NCBI GenBank assembly: GCA_902572475.1
Contig: CACGGB010000002.1
Span: 23,998-87,997 of the forward strand
Direction of reading: 5' to 3'
Length of the DNA: 64,000 nucleotides
Source of the DNA: an uncultured Pelagibacteraceae bacterium
GTDB taxonomy: Bacteria > Pseudomonadota > Alphaproteobacteria > Pelagibacterales > Pelagibacteraceae
The notes below the pieces were generated by a model, which was given only the letters and a program-made list of their open reading frames with translations, searched no databases and was not told the DNA's origin. The translations under genes and the position numbers were made by a program. This document shows positions 1 to 9,458 of this stretch, in pieces; position 1 is the stretch's first letter, and the number at the start of each line of letters is the position of its first letter.

Positions 1-835
1 CATTTAACAAAGTTCCTATTGTAGAATTCAAATACTTTCTCTCTACAATTAAATCTAATCCACCATGGTCTTTTACGTATTCAGCAGTTTGAAAATCGTC
101 TGGTAACGTTTCTCTTACAGTGTCTTGTATTACTCTTCGTCCAGCAAAACCAATTACGCTTTTTGGTTCACCAATCAGAATATCCCCCAACATTGCCCAA
201 GAAGCAGTTACCCCTCCTGTTGTTGGATTTGTTAAAATAACGACAAAAGGAATATTTTTTTTCTTCAGCTCATTTACAGCTAAGGCAGTTCTTGACATTT
301 GCATTAATGCTATTGAACTTTCATGCATTCTTTGTCCCCCAGAACAGCTAAAAAATATATATGGCAAATTATTTTCTATCGCATTTTGAGCTCCTGCAAT
401 AAAAGCTTCTCCGGATGCGGCGCCGAACGAACCTCCAATAAATCTAAAGTCTTGAGCTCCTGTTACTACATCGATCCCTTGAACTTTTCCTTTAGCAATT
501 AATACAGCATCACTTTGTCCCGTCAATTCACGCGCTGTTTTTAAACGATCAGTGTATTTTTTCTTATCTACAAAATTTAAAGGATCATCTTTTGGAAGAG
601 GAGTTTCAATTAATTCAAATTCCTTGTTATCAAAAAAGGTTTTGAACCTTTCCTTACAAGTAAGTTTATGATGTTCACCACATTTAGGACAAACCTTAAG
701 ATTGGAGTCCATGTCTTCTTTATAAATCAAATTTTTACAGCTACATGTAGTCCAAAGATTTTCTTCAACTCTTGAAGACCTTTTTTCAAATAAGGACTTT
801 ATTTTTGGTTTGATAAATCTTGTTATCCAATTCAT
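1..835 (-). CDS. accD: Acetyl-CoA carboxylase carboxyltransferase subunit beta (partial, 3' end outside window)
   Basis: Beta half of the carboxyltransferase that moves carboxyl from biotin-BCCP to acetyl-CoA, making malonyl-CoA for fatty acid synthesis; it works with AccA (encoded at 44907-46013). The reading frame is open from the ATG at 833-835 to the window edge, about 278 codons. An N-terminal zinc-ribbon-like region (about residues 29-55) is followed by the crotonase-like carboxyltransferase fold, with recognisable stretches FSCSGGQRMHES and NPTTGGVTAS. The ATG overlaps the trpA stop as ATGA, so translation is probably coupled. Oddity: the first zinc pair reads C-S-C (one residue between cysteines) rather than the usual CX2C; the second pair is CPKC. 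Confidence 0.97.
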   Translation of the reverse strand, partial: MNWITRFIKPKIKSLFEKRSSRVEENLWTTCSCKNLIYKEDMDSNLKVCPKCGEHHKLTCKERFKTFFDNKEFELIETPLPKDDPLNFVDKKKYTDRLKTARELTGQSDAVLIAKGKVQGIDVVTGAQDFRFIGGSFGAASGEAFIAGAQNAIENNLPYIFFSCSGGQRMHESSIALMQMSRTALAVNELKKKNIPFVVILTNPTTGGVTASWAMLGDILIGEPKSVIGFAGRRVIQDTVRETLPDDFQTAEYVKDHGGLDLIVERKYLNSTIGTLLN

Positions 836-1632
836 AAAATTTTATTTCTCAGATTGTACACAACTTTAGCTAACTTTGTGACAGGATTTTGTCTCATTTT
901 GAGTGATTTTGTTATTATTTTACACAACATACTGCCTACAACCAACCCATTTGCTGATTTAAGAGAAGAAATCGTTTTTTCAGTAATTCCGAATCCAATA
1001 ACAAGGTTTTTTTTAGGATTGATTCTTTTAATCGTATTATAGTTTTGTAAAATTTTTTTTGGTGAAACTTTCAGCCTTCCCCCTGTTGTTGAAAGCATTG
1101 AAATATAATAAATCATATCATGCGAGTCATTAACAATTTTTTTCATTCTTTCTCTAGAAGTAGTAGGTGATAAAAGTTGAATAAAGCTTATTGACTTTTT
1201 CTTGCACTTTTTTGCAAAATTTTTATTTTCAGGGTAAGGGAGGTCAACTATAATTAAACCATCAACTCCTGATAACTTACAACTTTTTAAAAAGTTATTT
1301 TCTCCTTTCTGGTAAATTAAATTAAAATAACCCATCAAGATAATTGGTTTATCAGGATTATTTTTTTTAAATTTTTTAACAATTTGAAAAACATCTTTTA
1401 ATTTAATTCCATTTTTTAAAGCTCGGTGCGAGCTACCTTGTATCTGTCCACCATCAGCTATGGGGGTATTGTGAGGGAAACCTAGTTCAAGGATATCAGC
1501 GTGTTTAGATATTTCATTTAATATTTTTAGAGAATTATTTTTGGTGTTATCTCCTGCGACTGTGTAAGTAATTAAAGCTGGTCTTTTTTCTTTTTTACAA
1601 TTTTGAAAAGCTAAAGCTATTTTAGACTTCAT
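832..1632 (-). CDS. trpA: Tryptophan synthase alpha chain
   Basis: Cleaves indole-3-glycerol phosphate to indole and glyceraldehyde-3-phosphate, passing indole to TrpB. It has 266 aa, the normal length for a TIM-barrel TrpA. The catalytic glutamate and aspartate fall at Glu49 and Asp60 (ILELGFPHNTPIADG), the same numbers as in E. coli; the loop between them differs from the common VPFSDPLADGP form, but both catalytic residues are kept. The C-terminal phosphate-binding GSM stretch (VVGSMLCKII) is present. It overlaps trpB upstream by 4 bases and accD downstream by ATGA. Confidence 0.97.
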   Translation of the reverse strand: MKSKIALAFQNCKKEKRPALITYTVAGDNTKNNSLKILNEISKHADILELGFPHNTPIADGGQIQGSSHRALKNGIKLKDVFQIVKKFKKNNPDKPIILMGYFNLIYQKGENNFLKSCKLSGVDGLIIVDLPYPENKNFAKKCKKKSISFIQLLSPTTSRERMKKIVNDSHDMIYYISMLSTTGGRLKVSPKKILQNYNTIKRINPKKNLVIGFGITEKTISSLKSANGLVVGSMLCKIITKSLKMRQNPVTKLAKVVYNLRNKIL

Positions 1633-2861
1633 CTTTTATATGATCCTAATTTCTGTTTAATTATATCCTTATCTTTAATGCTGTCTCCACAAGAGTTCAC
1701 AATAATAACCTCAGAACTGTCCAACTTAGGAGCTAATTTAATTGCCTCTGCAAAAGCATGTGAAGGTTCTAGTGATGGAGAAATATTTTCTAATCCTGAA
1801 ACTAATTTATATGCACTTAGTGCCTCCTCATCATTAGCTGAGGTATATCTTGCTCTTTTTGCATCCTTTAGAAAACAATGTAAAGGGGATATCCCAGGAT
1901 AATCTAATCCTGCAGAAATAGACTCAGTCGAACCTATTTGACCTTCTTTATCTTGAATTACATATTGAGCAGCGCCATGAAGAATTCCTATTTTAGATCC
2001 GTTAGTTAGTGGCGCAGCGTGAAGCTTGCTGTTTTTTGGTCCACCAGCTTCTACTCCAATGAATTCTGCATCGGTGTTCATAAATTCATTCCAGAAACCA
2101 GCCGCAGAACTTCCGCCTCCTACACAATTAATTAATTTTAACTTACTAGGTATTTTTCCAAATTCGTCATTTATTTGCTTAATTAACTCTCTAGAAATTT
2201 GAGCTGTGCTCCAAGCACAAATCTTAATAAAAATATTTGGCCCAACAGTACTTCCTACACACATATGTGTTGTATCACAATTCGAGACCCAGTAACGCAT
2301 ACATTCACTTACCGCATCAACAAGTGTTTGACTTCCCGTAGTAACCGGAACTATCTCTGCTCCGTTTTTTTTAATAGCTTCTACGTTAGGCCTTTGTCTT
2401 TTAATATCTTTAGCGCCCATAAAAATTTTACATTTAAGTCCAAATTTTTTAGCCGCCATAGAAAGCATTTTTCCTGCGTATCCAGCACCAGTATCACCTA
2501 CAATAAATCTTTTTCCTGCCTTTTTAGCTATTAAACAGTGAACAGTAGCATTGTATATCTTGTGAGCACCGCCATTAGCTTCAGAAACCACTTTAGCATA
2601 AATTTGTGCTCCTCCTAGATGGTCTGTTAAATTATCTAGTTTTATAAAAGGAGTAGGAGCGCCTACATATGTTTTAAAGTAATGATCTCTTTCTTTGAGA
2701 AATTTTTTATCTTTTCTTAATTTTGCAAATAATTTTGTTAAATCGTCTATCGGTTTTTTTAAAGTTTCAGGTATAAAGTTTCCACCAAACTTTCCACCGT
2801 ACATGAAATTCTTATCATGCTGGTCGATAAGAGCTAAGTTTTTTCTAATTTTTAATTTCAT
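1629..2861 (-). CDS. trpB: Tryptophan synthase beta chain
   Basis: PLP enzyme that condenses indole with serine to give tryptophan, in an alpha2beta2 complex with TrpA. It has 410 aa, full length for TrpB1. The Schiff-base lysine is probably Lys101 in NGGAHKIYNA, and the glycine-rich PLP-phosphate loop is CVGGGSSAAGFW. Its start lies 17 bases inside the end of trpF. Only trpF, trpB and trpA of the tryptophan pathway are seen in the window; trpE, trpG, trpD and trpC are not here. Confidence 0.97.
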   Translation of the reverse strand: MKLKIRKNLALIDQHDKNFMYGGKFGGNFIPETLKKPIDDLTKLFAKLRKDKKFLKERDHYFKTYVGAPTPFIKLDNLTDHLGGAQIYAKVVSEANGGAHKIYNATVHCLIAKKAGKRFIVGDTGAGYAGKMLSMAAKKFGLKCKIFMGAKDIKRQRPNVEAIKKNGAEIVPVTTGSQTLVDAVSECMRYWVSNCDTTHMCVGSTVGPNIFIKICAWSTAQISRELIKQINDEFGKIPSKLKLINCVGGGSSAAGFWNEFMNTDAEFIGVEAGGPKNSKLHAAPLTNGSKIGILHGAAQYVIQDKEGQIGSTESISAGLDYPGISPLHCFLKDAKRARYTSANDEEALSAYKLVSGLENISPSLEPSHAFAEAIKLAPKLDSSEVIIVNSCGDSIKDKDIIKQKLGSYKR

Positions 2862-3453
2862 TTATTTTTTTTATAAAACTTTTAATTTTCAGGTGATCTT
2901 TGTAACCTAATTGATTTTCTAAACTAGATGATAAATCAAAAAAATTAACCCCTAATTTACAGATATTTTCTACATTATTTTCAGATATCGAACCTGCTAA
3001 AGCATATTTTGTACCAATAGGAATTTTCGTAATTAAATTTTTGGGAAATTCTAAAGATTTCTCCATACCTGGTGTATCAAACAAAATTACATCAGCATTT
3101 TCAAACTCTCTAAATTTTTGAATATCTTGTGCCTCTTTAACTTTAACAGCTTTAATGATTTTAAAACCCATATTTTTAATCTCATTAACTCTTTCTTTTG
3201 TTTCTGACCCATGTAATTGAATATAATCGAAAGTTCCAATTAGGTTCTTTTTTATAAACTCGTCAGAGGGATTGACCGTTACCGCAACAAAAGCAGAATT
3301 TTCTTTATCGTAACTAGAAAGTACTTTAATATCTGACGTATTTACGTTTCTGGGAGATTTTTTATAAAAAACAAATCCTAAATAATTAACTCTAAGATCA
3401 ATACATAATTGGACATCTCTGGTTGGATTTAAGCCACAAATCTTTATTTTCAT
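2845..3453 (-). CDS. trpF: Phosphoribosylanthranilate isomerase
   Basis: Amadori rearrangement of phosphoribosylanthranilate, third step of the tryptophan branch. It has 202 aa, a monofunctional TrpF. It opens with the family signature MKIKICGLNP, whose cysteine is the usual general base, and contains IQLHGSET and a late ALAGSISENNV phosphate-binding loop. Its start shares a base with the pyrF stop and its end overlaps trpB by 17 bases, so it is embedded in the run. Confidence 0.96.
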   Translation of the reverse strand: MKIKICGLNPTRDVQLCIDLRVNYLGFVFYKKSPRNVNTSDIKVLSSYDKENSAFVAVTVNPSDEFIKKNLIGTFDYIQLHGSETKERVNEIKNMGFKIIKAVKVKEAQDIQKFREFENADVILFDTPGMEKSLEFPKNLITKIPIGTKYALAGSISENNVENICKLGVNFFDLSSSLENQLGYKDHLKIKSFIKKINEIKN

Positions 3454-4115
3454 TATCTAAGTTTTTTAACAAGATTTTGAATATTTCTTTTTATATTTCC
3501 CCGTGTAATTGCACGTCCAATTACTAACCAATCAGATTTGACTTTCTTAGCTTCCATAGAACGTTTTTGATCATAATTTCTCTTTCCTATTTGCACCCCA
3601 GGAGTAATTATTTCTTTTTTAAAAATTTTTCTTACAGCACTTACTTCATATGGACTACAAACTAATGCATCTAAACCTGCTTTTTTTGCAAGCTTTGCTT
3701 GATGAGATACTAAACTTTTAACTGATTTATTGTACCCAATTAATTTTAAATCATTGTTATTAAGTGAAGTCAAAGTCGTAACACCAATTATTTTTGTTCG
3801 TCCTGAAATTCTTTTTACTGCTTTGAGCGCTGCATGTCCTGAAGAAATATGAACAGTTAGATAATTAATCCTTAAATCTTTTAATGCTTTAACCGCTGAT
3901 ATCATGGTATTTACAGTATCATTTAATTTTAAATCAATAAAAATAATTTTATTTTTTAAAGATGAAATAAATCTCCTACCATTTTTAGAATTCATAAATT
4001 CTAAGCCAAATTTATAACCAATCTTTATCTTATTAGTTTTTGTTTGATTAATTATCCTCTTTGCTTTTGTAAGATTAGTTGTATCACAAGCAATAAAAAT
4101 TTTGATTTTTTTCAT
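3453..4115 (-). CDS. pyrF: Orotidine 5'-phosphate decarboxylase
   Basis: Last step of de novo UMP synthesis. It has 220 aa, TIM-barrel. Visible motifs are FIDLKLNDTVNTM, holding the catalytic Lys/Asp pair (the family usually reads DLKFHDIPNT), TPGVQIGKRNYDQKR near the phosphate site and LVIGRAITRG at the end. It overlaps ihfB by 4 bases (ATGA) and abuts trpF. The asparagine where many OMPDCs have His in the K-x-D segment is a mild departure, but the lysine and aspartate remain. Confidence 0.93.
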   Translation of the reverse strand: MKKIKIFIACDTTNLTKAKRIINQTKTNKIKIGYKFGLEFMNSKNGRRFISSLKNKIIFIDLKLNDTVNTMISAVKALKDLRINYLTVHISSGHAALKAVKRISGRTKIIGVTTLTSLNNNDLKLIGYNKSVKSLVSHQAKLAKKAGLDALVCSPYEVSAVRKIFKKEIITPGVQIGKRNYDQKRSMEAKKVKSDWLVIGRAITRGNIKRNIQNLVKKLR

Positions 4116-4393
4116 TTGTTTATTAAAGCTTTAAGTTTTTTGCTAGCTCTAAATCTTACTTTATTTTTTTCAGGGACATAAATCAATTTTCCTGATGCTG
4201 GATTACGAGCTGAAAATTTTTCTTTAATTTTTTTACTAAAAAAAGTTCCAAAACCTCTTATCTCAAATTTTATACCTTTTTTTAGAGATCTTTGAATACT
4301 ATAGCAAAAAGTTTCAAGAATTTCTTCTAATTGGGATTTATCTAATTTTGGATTTTTTTCTTTAAGTTTTTTGATAATTTCTGATCTAGACAA
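4112..4393 (-). CDS. ihfB: Integration host factor subunit beta (HU/IHF family)
   Basis: Small DNA-bending nucleoid protein of the HU/IHF family, 93 aa. It starts MSRSEIIKKLKEKNP and has the FEIRGFGTFFSKKI core and the beta-arm sequence NPASGKLIYVPEKN. The position directly after rpsA is the classic arrangement of ihfB in proteobacteria, which supports beta-subunit identity over HU. The stop of rpsA and the start of this gene are adjacent. Confidence 0.9.
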   Translation of the reverse strand: MSRSEIIKKLKEKNPKLDKSQLEEILETFCYSIQRSLKKGIKFEIRGFGTFFSKKIKEKFSARNPASGKLIYVPEKNKVRFRASKKLKALINK

Positions 4394-6115
4394 TTACTTT
4401 TCTTTTTTTCCTTTTTTCCCTATAGCCTTCTCAAAGATTCCTTTAAGTGTTGCTCCAGATTTTGTTGCTCCTTCACCAAATTTAGCTATTAAAGATTTTT
4501 CTTCATCTATTTGAGCTGCTTTAACACTCAATTTAATTTTTCTCATTTTTAAATCAAGCTCAGTAATTTTTGCGTCTAAAGCATTTCCTGAAGAAAAAAC
4601 TTCTGGTCTAGCATCTGCAGAGTCCTTTGCTAGATCTGACTTTTTAATTGTGACAATTAGCTTTTTATCTTTATCAATTGAAACTTTAACGCCAGTCTTT
4701 AAAACTTCGTGAATTCTCGTAGTAATCACGTCACCAACTTTTTTGTTGTTATCTTTAAACCAATCTAATGGGTCTTTATCCAAAGCTCGTTTTGAGAATT
4801 TGATTTTATCATCTTTAATTTCTGAAATTTTAACTTCAATTATTTCATTCTTTTTGAATTTTTTTAAATCTTCATTGTTTTCGTCATAGGAAATTTCTTT
4901 ATAATGAAGCATTCCAGTTAAGCCAGTTTCAACTAGTTCTCCAAATATCGCTTTATCAGTGATATTATTAATTTTAATTTTTACTGTTTCTCCAGTTTTT
5001 TCTTTTATTTTATCCCATGGATTGTCCAAAGTAGCTTTATACGAAAGAGAAATTCTCTTTGTTTCTTTATCTATATTAACGATTTTAAATTTTATTTTTT
5101 GAGAAACAGATAGAATTTTACTTGGCTTAACGTTTCTGTTAGTCCAATCTAGTTCTGAGTTATGTACCAAACCTTCAATTCCATCTTCAATTTTAACAAA
5201 GCAACCATAATCCATAATTTTAGTAACTATACCTTCGTAAATTTCACCTAATTTGTATTTTTTTTCAATGTTATCATAAGGGTCTTCGGTTAAAGCTTTT
5301 ACTGAAGCTGATACGCGATTTGTTTTGTTGTCAATTTTAGTTATTTTAACTTTTATTTTTTGTCCAATAGTTACAAGGTCGGATGGTTTTTTCACCCTAC
5401 CATGACTTAAATCGCTCACATGCAAAAGTGCATCAACTCCATTAATATCTAAAAAAATTCCCCAATCTGTTGTTGCTTTCACTATTGCATCATTAACTAT
5501 GTCACCCTCTTTTATATTTTTCAGCGCTTCTGAGATTTCTGCATTTTTGCTTTTTTCAAGAACAGCTCTTCTCGAAACACAAACGTTTCCTCTGTTTTTA
5601 TCTATTCTTGTTGCTATTACTTTGACTGGGGTATTCATTAAGTGATCCACTCTTTTTAAAGGTCTAACATCAATTTGAGATGATGGCATAAAACAAGGTA
5701 AACCATCAACTGTTGCAATGAAGCCTCCTTTGACTTTACCTGTAATATAACCTGTCATTTCTTCTTGAGTTTCAAAAACTTTCTCCATTTTTTTCCAGGC
5801 TTTCATTTTTCTAGCTTTATCTCTTGAAACTATTATTTCACCTTTAAAACTTTCAATTCTTTCAAGATACACGTCAATTTGAGAGCCAACTTTTAATTTA
5901 GAAAGTTCTTCATCATTTTTGAATTCTTCTATAGGTATCATTCCCTCCATTTTTGCTTTACAATCAACAACAATAAAATTTTTTGTTATCTCTGTTACTT
6001 TAGCTTTGATAATTTCGTTTTCTTTAAGCTTTCTATCTTTAAAATCTTGATCAAGAAGGTTTTGGAACTCTTTGTGGAGAGGATTTTGTTTTTTTAATTC
6101 TTGTTCACTTGCCAT
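4394..6115 (-). CDS. rpsA: 30S ribosomal protein S1
   Basis: mRNA-binding ribosomal protein needed to load mRNAs with weak or no Shine-Dalgarno sequences. It has 573 aa with six S1 (OB-fold) repeats, approximately at residues 38-100, 118-185, 202-270, 290-357, 373-442 and 460-530; repeats 3 and 4 are the most canonical (for example GCFVKIEDGIEGLVHNSEL). The C-terminus is lysine-rich. The start lies inside the last codons of cmk; cmk-rpsA-ihfB is a conserved proteobacterial order. Many genes here have poor ribosome sites, which fits dependence on S1. Confidence 0.97.
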   Translation of the reverse strand: MASEQELKKQNPLHKEFQNLLDQDFKDRKLKENEIIKAKVTEITKNFIVVDCKAKMEGMIPIEEFKNDEELSKLKVGSQIDVYLERIESFKGEIIVSRDKARKMKAWKKMEKVFETQEEMTGYITGKVKGGFIATVDGLPCFMPSSQIDVRPLKRVDHLMNTPVKVIATRIDKNRGNVCVSRRAVLEKSKNAEISEALKNIKEGDIVNDAIVKATTDWGIFLDINGVDALLHVSDLSHGRVKKPSDLVTIGQKIKVKITKIDNKTNRVSASVKALTEDPYDNIEKKYKLGEIYEGIVTKIMDYGCFVKIEDGIEGLVHNSELDWTNRNVKPSKILSVSQKIKFKIVNIDKETKRISLSYKATLDNPWDKIKEKTGETVKIKINNITDKAIFGELVETGLTGMLHYKEISYDENNEDLKKFKKNEIIEVKISEIKDDKIKFSKRALDKDPLDWFKDNNKKVGDVITTRIHEVLKTGVKVSIDKDKKLIVTIKKSDLAKDSADARPEVFSSGNALDAKITELDLKMRKIKLSVKAAQIDEEKSLIAKFGEGATKSGATLKGIFEKAIGKKGKKEK

Positions 6116-6761
6116 ATTTTTTTATTATCATTCTTTCTACGTATATTGACATTTTTTGCACCATTGCCTGTTTGTTCAATTTACCGGTGTCGATTTCTAT
6201 CGAATCTCTATGTTTAAGTAAAGGGGAGTTTTTTCTCTTTGTATCTGCAATATTCCTTATTTTAAGGGACTTTTTCACGTCTTTATATTTTATTTTTCGA
6301 TCAATTTTTTTAAGCTCTTTGTGCCTTCTCATAGCTGCAATATTTAAGTTGCACTTAAAAAAAAATTTTAAATCAGATCCTGGCAATATTTTAGTAGATA
6401 TGTCTCTTCCTTCAATACAGCAGTTAGGATTTTTTTTGGCAAATCTTTTTTGAAATTCTTTCAGTATAAGTCTAATATTATTTTTTTTTGCAATAACTGC
6501 ACTATAATCTGAGATCTGTGGTGTGTGTAGTCTAATTTTTTCAAGTTTTTTATAATTTAAATTTTTAAACTTTCGTTTAAGAAATCCTACTTTATTAATT
6601 GGATTATTTTTTAAAATTAAGAAACTTGCATATCTATAAAGTAAACCAGATGATAAAAACTTTAAATTATACTTCTTAGAAATCATTTTTGCTCCAGTAG
6701 ATTTACCAGTAGCTGCTCCGCCATCACAAGATATTTGAATAAATTTCTTAATTTTTTTCAA
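6105..6761 (-). CDS. cmk: Cytidylate kinase
   Basis: Phosphorylates CMP/dCMP with ATP for nucleotide recycling. It has 218 aa. The P-loop is SCDGGAATGKSTGAK near the N-terminus, ISTKILPGSDLKFFF follows, and an Arg-rich lid (RRHKELKKIDR) is present. It overlaps aroA by 14 bases upstream and rpsA by 11 bases downstream. The aroA-cmk-rpsA order is widespread in proteobacteria. Confidence 0.95.
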   Translation of the reverse strand: MKKIKKFIQISCDGGAATGKSTGAKMISKKYNLKFLSSGLLYRYASFLILKNNPINKVGFLKRKFKNLNYKKLEKIRLHTPQISDYSAVIAKKNNIRLILKEFQKRFAKKNPNCCIEGRDISTKILPGSDLKFFFKCNLNIAAMRRHKELKKIDRKIKYKDVKKSLKIRNIADTKRKNSPLLKHRDSIEIDTGKLNKQAMVQKMSIYVERMIIKKYGK

Positions 6762-8091
6762 ATTTTGCTCCTAAATATTTCATAATTTTCAAAAAAGAGG
6801 GTGATGAGGTATTCACAGTTTCAAAATTTTTTATTTTAGTTTTAGCTCCGGTTAGTAAAGCTAAAACAAAAGCTGACATACAAATCCTATGGTCTCCTAA
6901 ATTAGATACAATAATTTTTTTATCTTCAGCATTAAAGATACCTTTTCCAAATATTTTTAAATTATCTTTTGAGCTAATACTTTTAACACCAATTTGACTT
7001 AAAATACTTTGCATTTCTTTAATACGATTACTTTCTTTATTGGCTAAACCCTCTATTCCTTTAAATATAGATATTCCTTTTACCAACGCAGCTATTACAA
7101 ATAAAATAGGATACTCATCAGTTGCGTTTGTATAGTATGTTTTATCCGCCTTAATTGGTTTGAGTTTACAGTTCTTTATCAAAATATCACCTCTTATTTC
7201 ATTACTTTCTTTTTTTAAATTCATAAATTTTATTTTTGCACCTTGTTTTTTAAGAAGGTGATAAAATCCTATCCTAGTTTTATTTAAGCATACATTTTTA
7301 ATTTTTAGGTTTGATTTTTTATTTAGTAACGTTAATGCTGCGAAAAATGCTGCTGAGGATGGATCTCCAGGTACAGTAACGTCTAATTTTCTAAGCTGTT
7401 GTTTTCCAAAAATTTTAATAATTTTCCTAACATCAGATTTAATGTTGATCACATTTTTATTTTTAAATAACATATTTTCTGTATGGTCTCTGCTTCTCGC
7501 CATTTCTGTAATTTTAGTGTTACCAAATGAATTTAGACCTGCAAGAATGACTGCACTTTTCAATTGAGCAGATACACCGGCTTTATATTCAATCCCTATT
7601 GGAATTTGTGAAGATATGAGATTAAGTGGAAATTTATACTTTTTAGATGGTAAAAATTCAGCTCCAAAATCTGATAATATTTCGATGAGCTCTTTCATAC
7701 TTCTTTTATTTAAAGAATTGTCACCTCTCACTTTAACTTCAACGTTAGGTGTAGTTGATAAAATACCAATCAGAAGTCTTGCTAAAGTCCCTGAATTTCC
7801 AAAATTTAGCACCTCACCTTTTTTTATCGTTAAAGAGCCAAGCCCTTTGCCAAAAATTTTGTAATATTTTGAACTTACCTTTTTTATTTTTACACCTAAT
7901 TTTTTTAGACAATCAATTGTGGAAAAGACATCTTCAGACTCTAAAACATTTTTTACTGTAGAAATATCTTCACTGATCGCACCGATTAAAAAGCTTCTAA
8001 TCGAAATTGATTTATCAGAATCTACGCTTATTACCTTATTAAATTTTAAAATTTTAGAGTTTAATTTTAAATTAAAACTTTTTGAAGACAT
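6748..8091 (-). CDS. aroA: 3-phosphoshikimate 1-carboxyvinyltransferase (EPSP synthase)
   Basis: Adds enolpyruvyl from PEP to shikimate-3-phosphate; sixth step of the shikimate pathway, feeding TrpBA and PheA elsewhere in the window. It has 447 aa. It keeps the substrate lysine region SVDSDKSISIR, the PEP-site loop FGNSGTLARLL (the GNAGT region of other EPSPS, here with Ser and Leu-Ala) and SRDHTENML. The NSGTLAR loop is not the E. coli class I form. It starts 6 bases after lptB. Confidence 0.95.
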   Translation of the reverse strand: MSSKSFNLKLNSKILKFNKVISVDSDKSISIRSFLIGAISEDISTVKNVLESEDVFSTIDCLKKLGVKIKKVSSKYYKIFGKGLGSLTIKKGEVLNFGNSGTLARLLIGILSTTPNVEVKVRGDNSLNKRSMKELIEILSDFGAEFLPSKKYKFPLNLISSQIPIGIEYKAGVSAQLKSAVILAGLNSFGNTKITEMARSRDHTENMLFKNKNVINIKSDVRKIIKIFGKQQLRKLDVTVPGDPSSAAFFAALTLLNKKSNLKIKNVCLNKTRIGFYHLLKKQGAKIKFMNLKKESNEIRGDILIKNCKLKPIKADKTYYTNATDEYPILFVIAALVKGISIFKGIEGLANKESNRIKEMQSILSQIGVKSISSKDNLKIFGKGIFNAEDKKIIVSNLGDHRICMSAFVLALLTGAKTKIKNFETVNTSSPSFLKIMKYLGAKFEKN

Positions 8092-8097
8092 CTATTT

Positions 8098-8853
8098 TTA
8101 AGAAAACTGAGAACCAAAATAATGTTCAATAGCTTTAGTAGACTTAAGTAGCTCTCTAGATGTACCCTCTGCAATAATAGTCTGCTCCCCGAGTACATAA
8201 CTTCTGTCTGTTATATCAAATAAATTTTTTACGTTATGATCGGTTACTAAAATAGCTGTACCACTTGATTGGATTTTTAAAATATATTTTTGTATATCTT
8301 GAATTACCAAAGGATCCAGTGCCGCTAATGGCTCATCTAGTAAAACAATTTTAGGTTTATTTATCATGACTCTCGCCATCATCAGTCTTCTTATTTCTCC
8401 ACCAGATAAAACGGATGCGTTTAAGGTTCTCAAATGCTGAAGATTAAATTCATCTAAAAGTTTTTCGGTAATAGCTTTTTGATTTTCGGATCCTTTAATT
8501 GAAATTTGAGCAATTCCTAAAATGTTATCGTATACCGACATATTAAATACGCTTCTTTGTTGAGGCAGATAGCCCAATCCTTCTTTTGATCTTAGATGAA
8601 TAGGAATTTCCTCTATTGACTTGTTATTAAGGTATATCTTCCCTCCCTCAACATTTTGTTCTCCGATACACATTGAAAATAAAGTTGTTTTTCCACAACC
8701 ATTTGGACCTAAAACACCCACACACTCACCAGGAAATACTTTTAAAGATAATTTTTTTAAAATAGGTCTACCATCAAAAGATTTACTAACGTCTTTAACC
8801 TCAAAAATTGGTTTATCTTTTTTAAATTTTAAAATTCTAAAACCTTTTTTCAT
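8098..8853 (-). CDS. lptB: LPS export ABC transporter ATP-binding protein LptB
   Basis: Cytoplasmic ATPase that powers LPS extraction from the inner membrane with LptFG and LptC. It has 251 aa. Walker A is GPNGCGKTT, the signature is LSGGEIRRLMMAR and Walker B is IVLLDEPLAALD; the switch histidine lies in VTDHN. Compared with typical LptB the signature helix is divergent (EIRRLMMA for ERRRVEIA), and about 12 extra residues precede the ABC domain. It overlaps lptC by 4 bases. The lptA gene that normally sits between lptC and lptB is absent here. Confidence 0.93.
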   Translation of the reverse strand: MKKGFRILKFKKDKPIFEVKDVSKSFDGRPILKKLSLKVFPGECVGVLGPNGCGKTTLFSMCIGEQNVEGGKIYLNNKSIEEIPIHLRSKEGLGYLPQQRSVFNMSVYDNILGIAQISIKGSENQKAITEKLLDEFNLQHLRTLNASVLSGGEIRRLMMARVMINKPKIVLLDEPLAALDPLVIQDIQKYILKIQSSGTAILVTDHNVKNLFDITDRSYVLGEQTIIAEGTSRELLKSTKAIEHYFGSQFS

Positions 8854-9458
8854 TTTAAATTAATATTAGCATTTATTTTGTCATCTTTAAATGATGCAAT
8901 GTTTAAAGTTTGTTTTTTTATATCAAATAAAAGTTTATCTGCAACCATAGTACCTCTAATATCTTTAATTTTAACTTTTTCTGAAATGATTAAAAAACTT
9001 TTAGAATTAGAGTACTCTGCTTTTTGAGCAAATAACTGGCTTCCCTCATATGTGGCACTAACATCTCCTTTAAAAACCATATCTAAAGAAATATTGTTAT
9101 AGATACCGATATCTGAAAAAACATTTAGAACTGTACCGTCTTTGAAATAAAATCTTGCTTCTACAAATTTCATATTAACAACATCTGACTCTGATTTACT
9201 ATTCCGTGCCTCTTTTGATTTAAGAATATATCTATTTCCAGCAAGATCTAAACCAGAATATTCTATATTATAAAAGACATCACTATTTTCAGTGTTACTA
9301 TTTTCTAATTGTTTCTTTATTTTTTCCTGTGTTTCTCTTGAAACAATTTTTTCGTTAGATGTTTCATTTTGATTAAAGTAAGTAAAAATTATAATTAACA
9401 TACCTACGATCAAAAGACCTATTTGGATCAATCTTAACTTTTTTTTTCTTTCAATCAT
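8850..9458 (-). CDS. lptC: LPS export system protein LptC
   Basis: Bitopic inner-membrane protein that passes LPS from LptB2FG to LptA. It has 202 aa, with one N-terminal membrane helix (about residues 9-27) and a periplasmic beta-jellyroll-like domain with repeated short strands (for example GIYNNISLDMVFKGDV). Assignment rests on topology, the LptC-like pattern and position between kdsD and lptB. It could instead be an LptA-like protein, but LptA has a cleavable signal rather than an anchor. It overlaps both neighbours by 4 bases or less. Confidence 0.85.
   Translation of the reverse strand: MIERKKKLRLIQIGLLIVGMLIIIFTYFNQNETSNEKIVSRETQEKIKKQLENSNTENSDVFYNIEYSGLDLAGNRYILKSKEARNSKSESDVVNMKFVEARFYFKDGTVLNVFSDIGIYNNISLDMVFKGDVSATYEGSQLFAQKAEYSNSKSFLIISEKVKIKDIRGTMVADKLLFDIKKQTLNIASFKDDKINANINLK

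Noticed and set aside
1678-2534. Plus-strand ORFs across trpB
   Set aside because: Open frames opposite a strong coding gene; no family features or ribosome sites.
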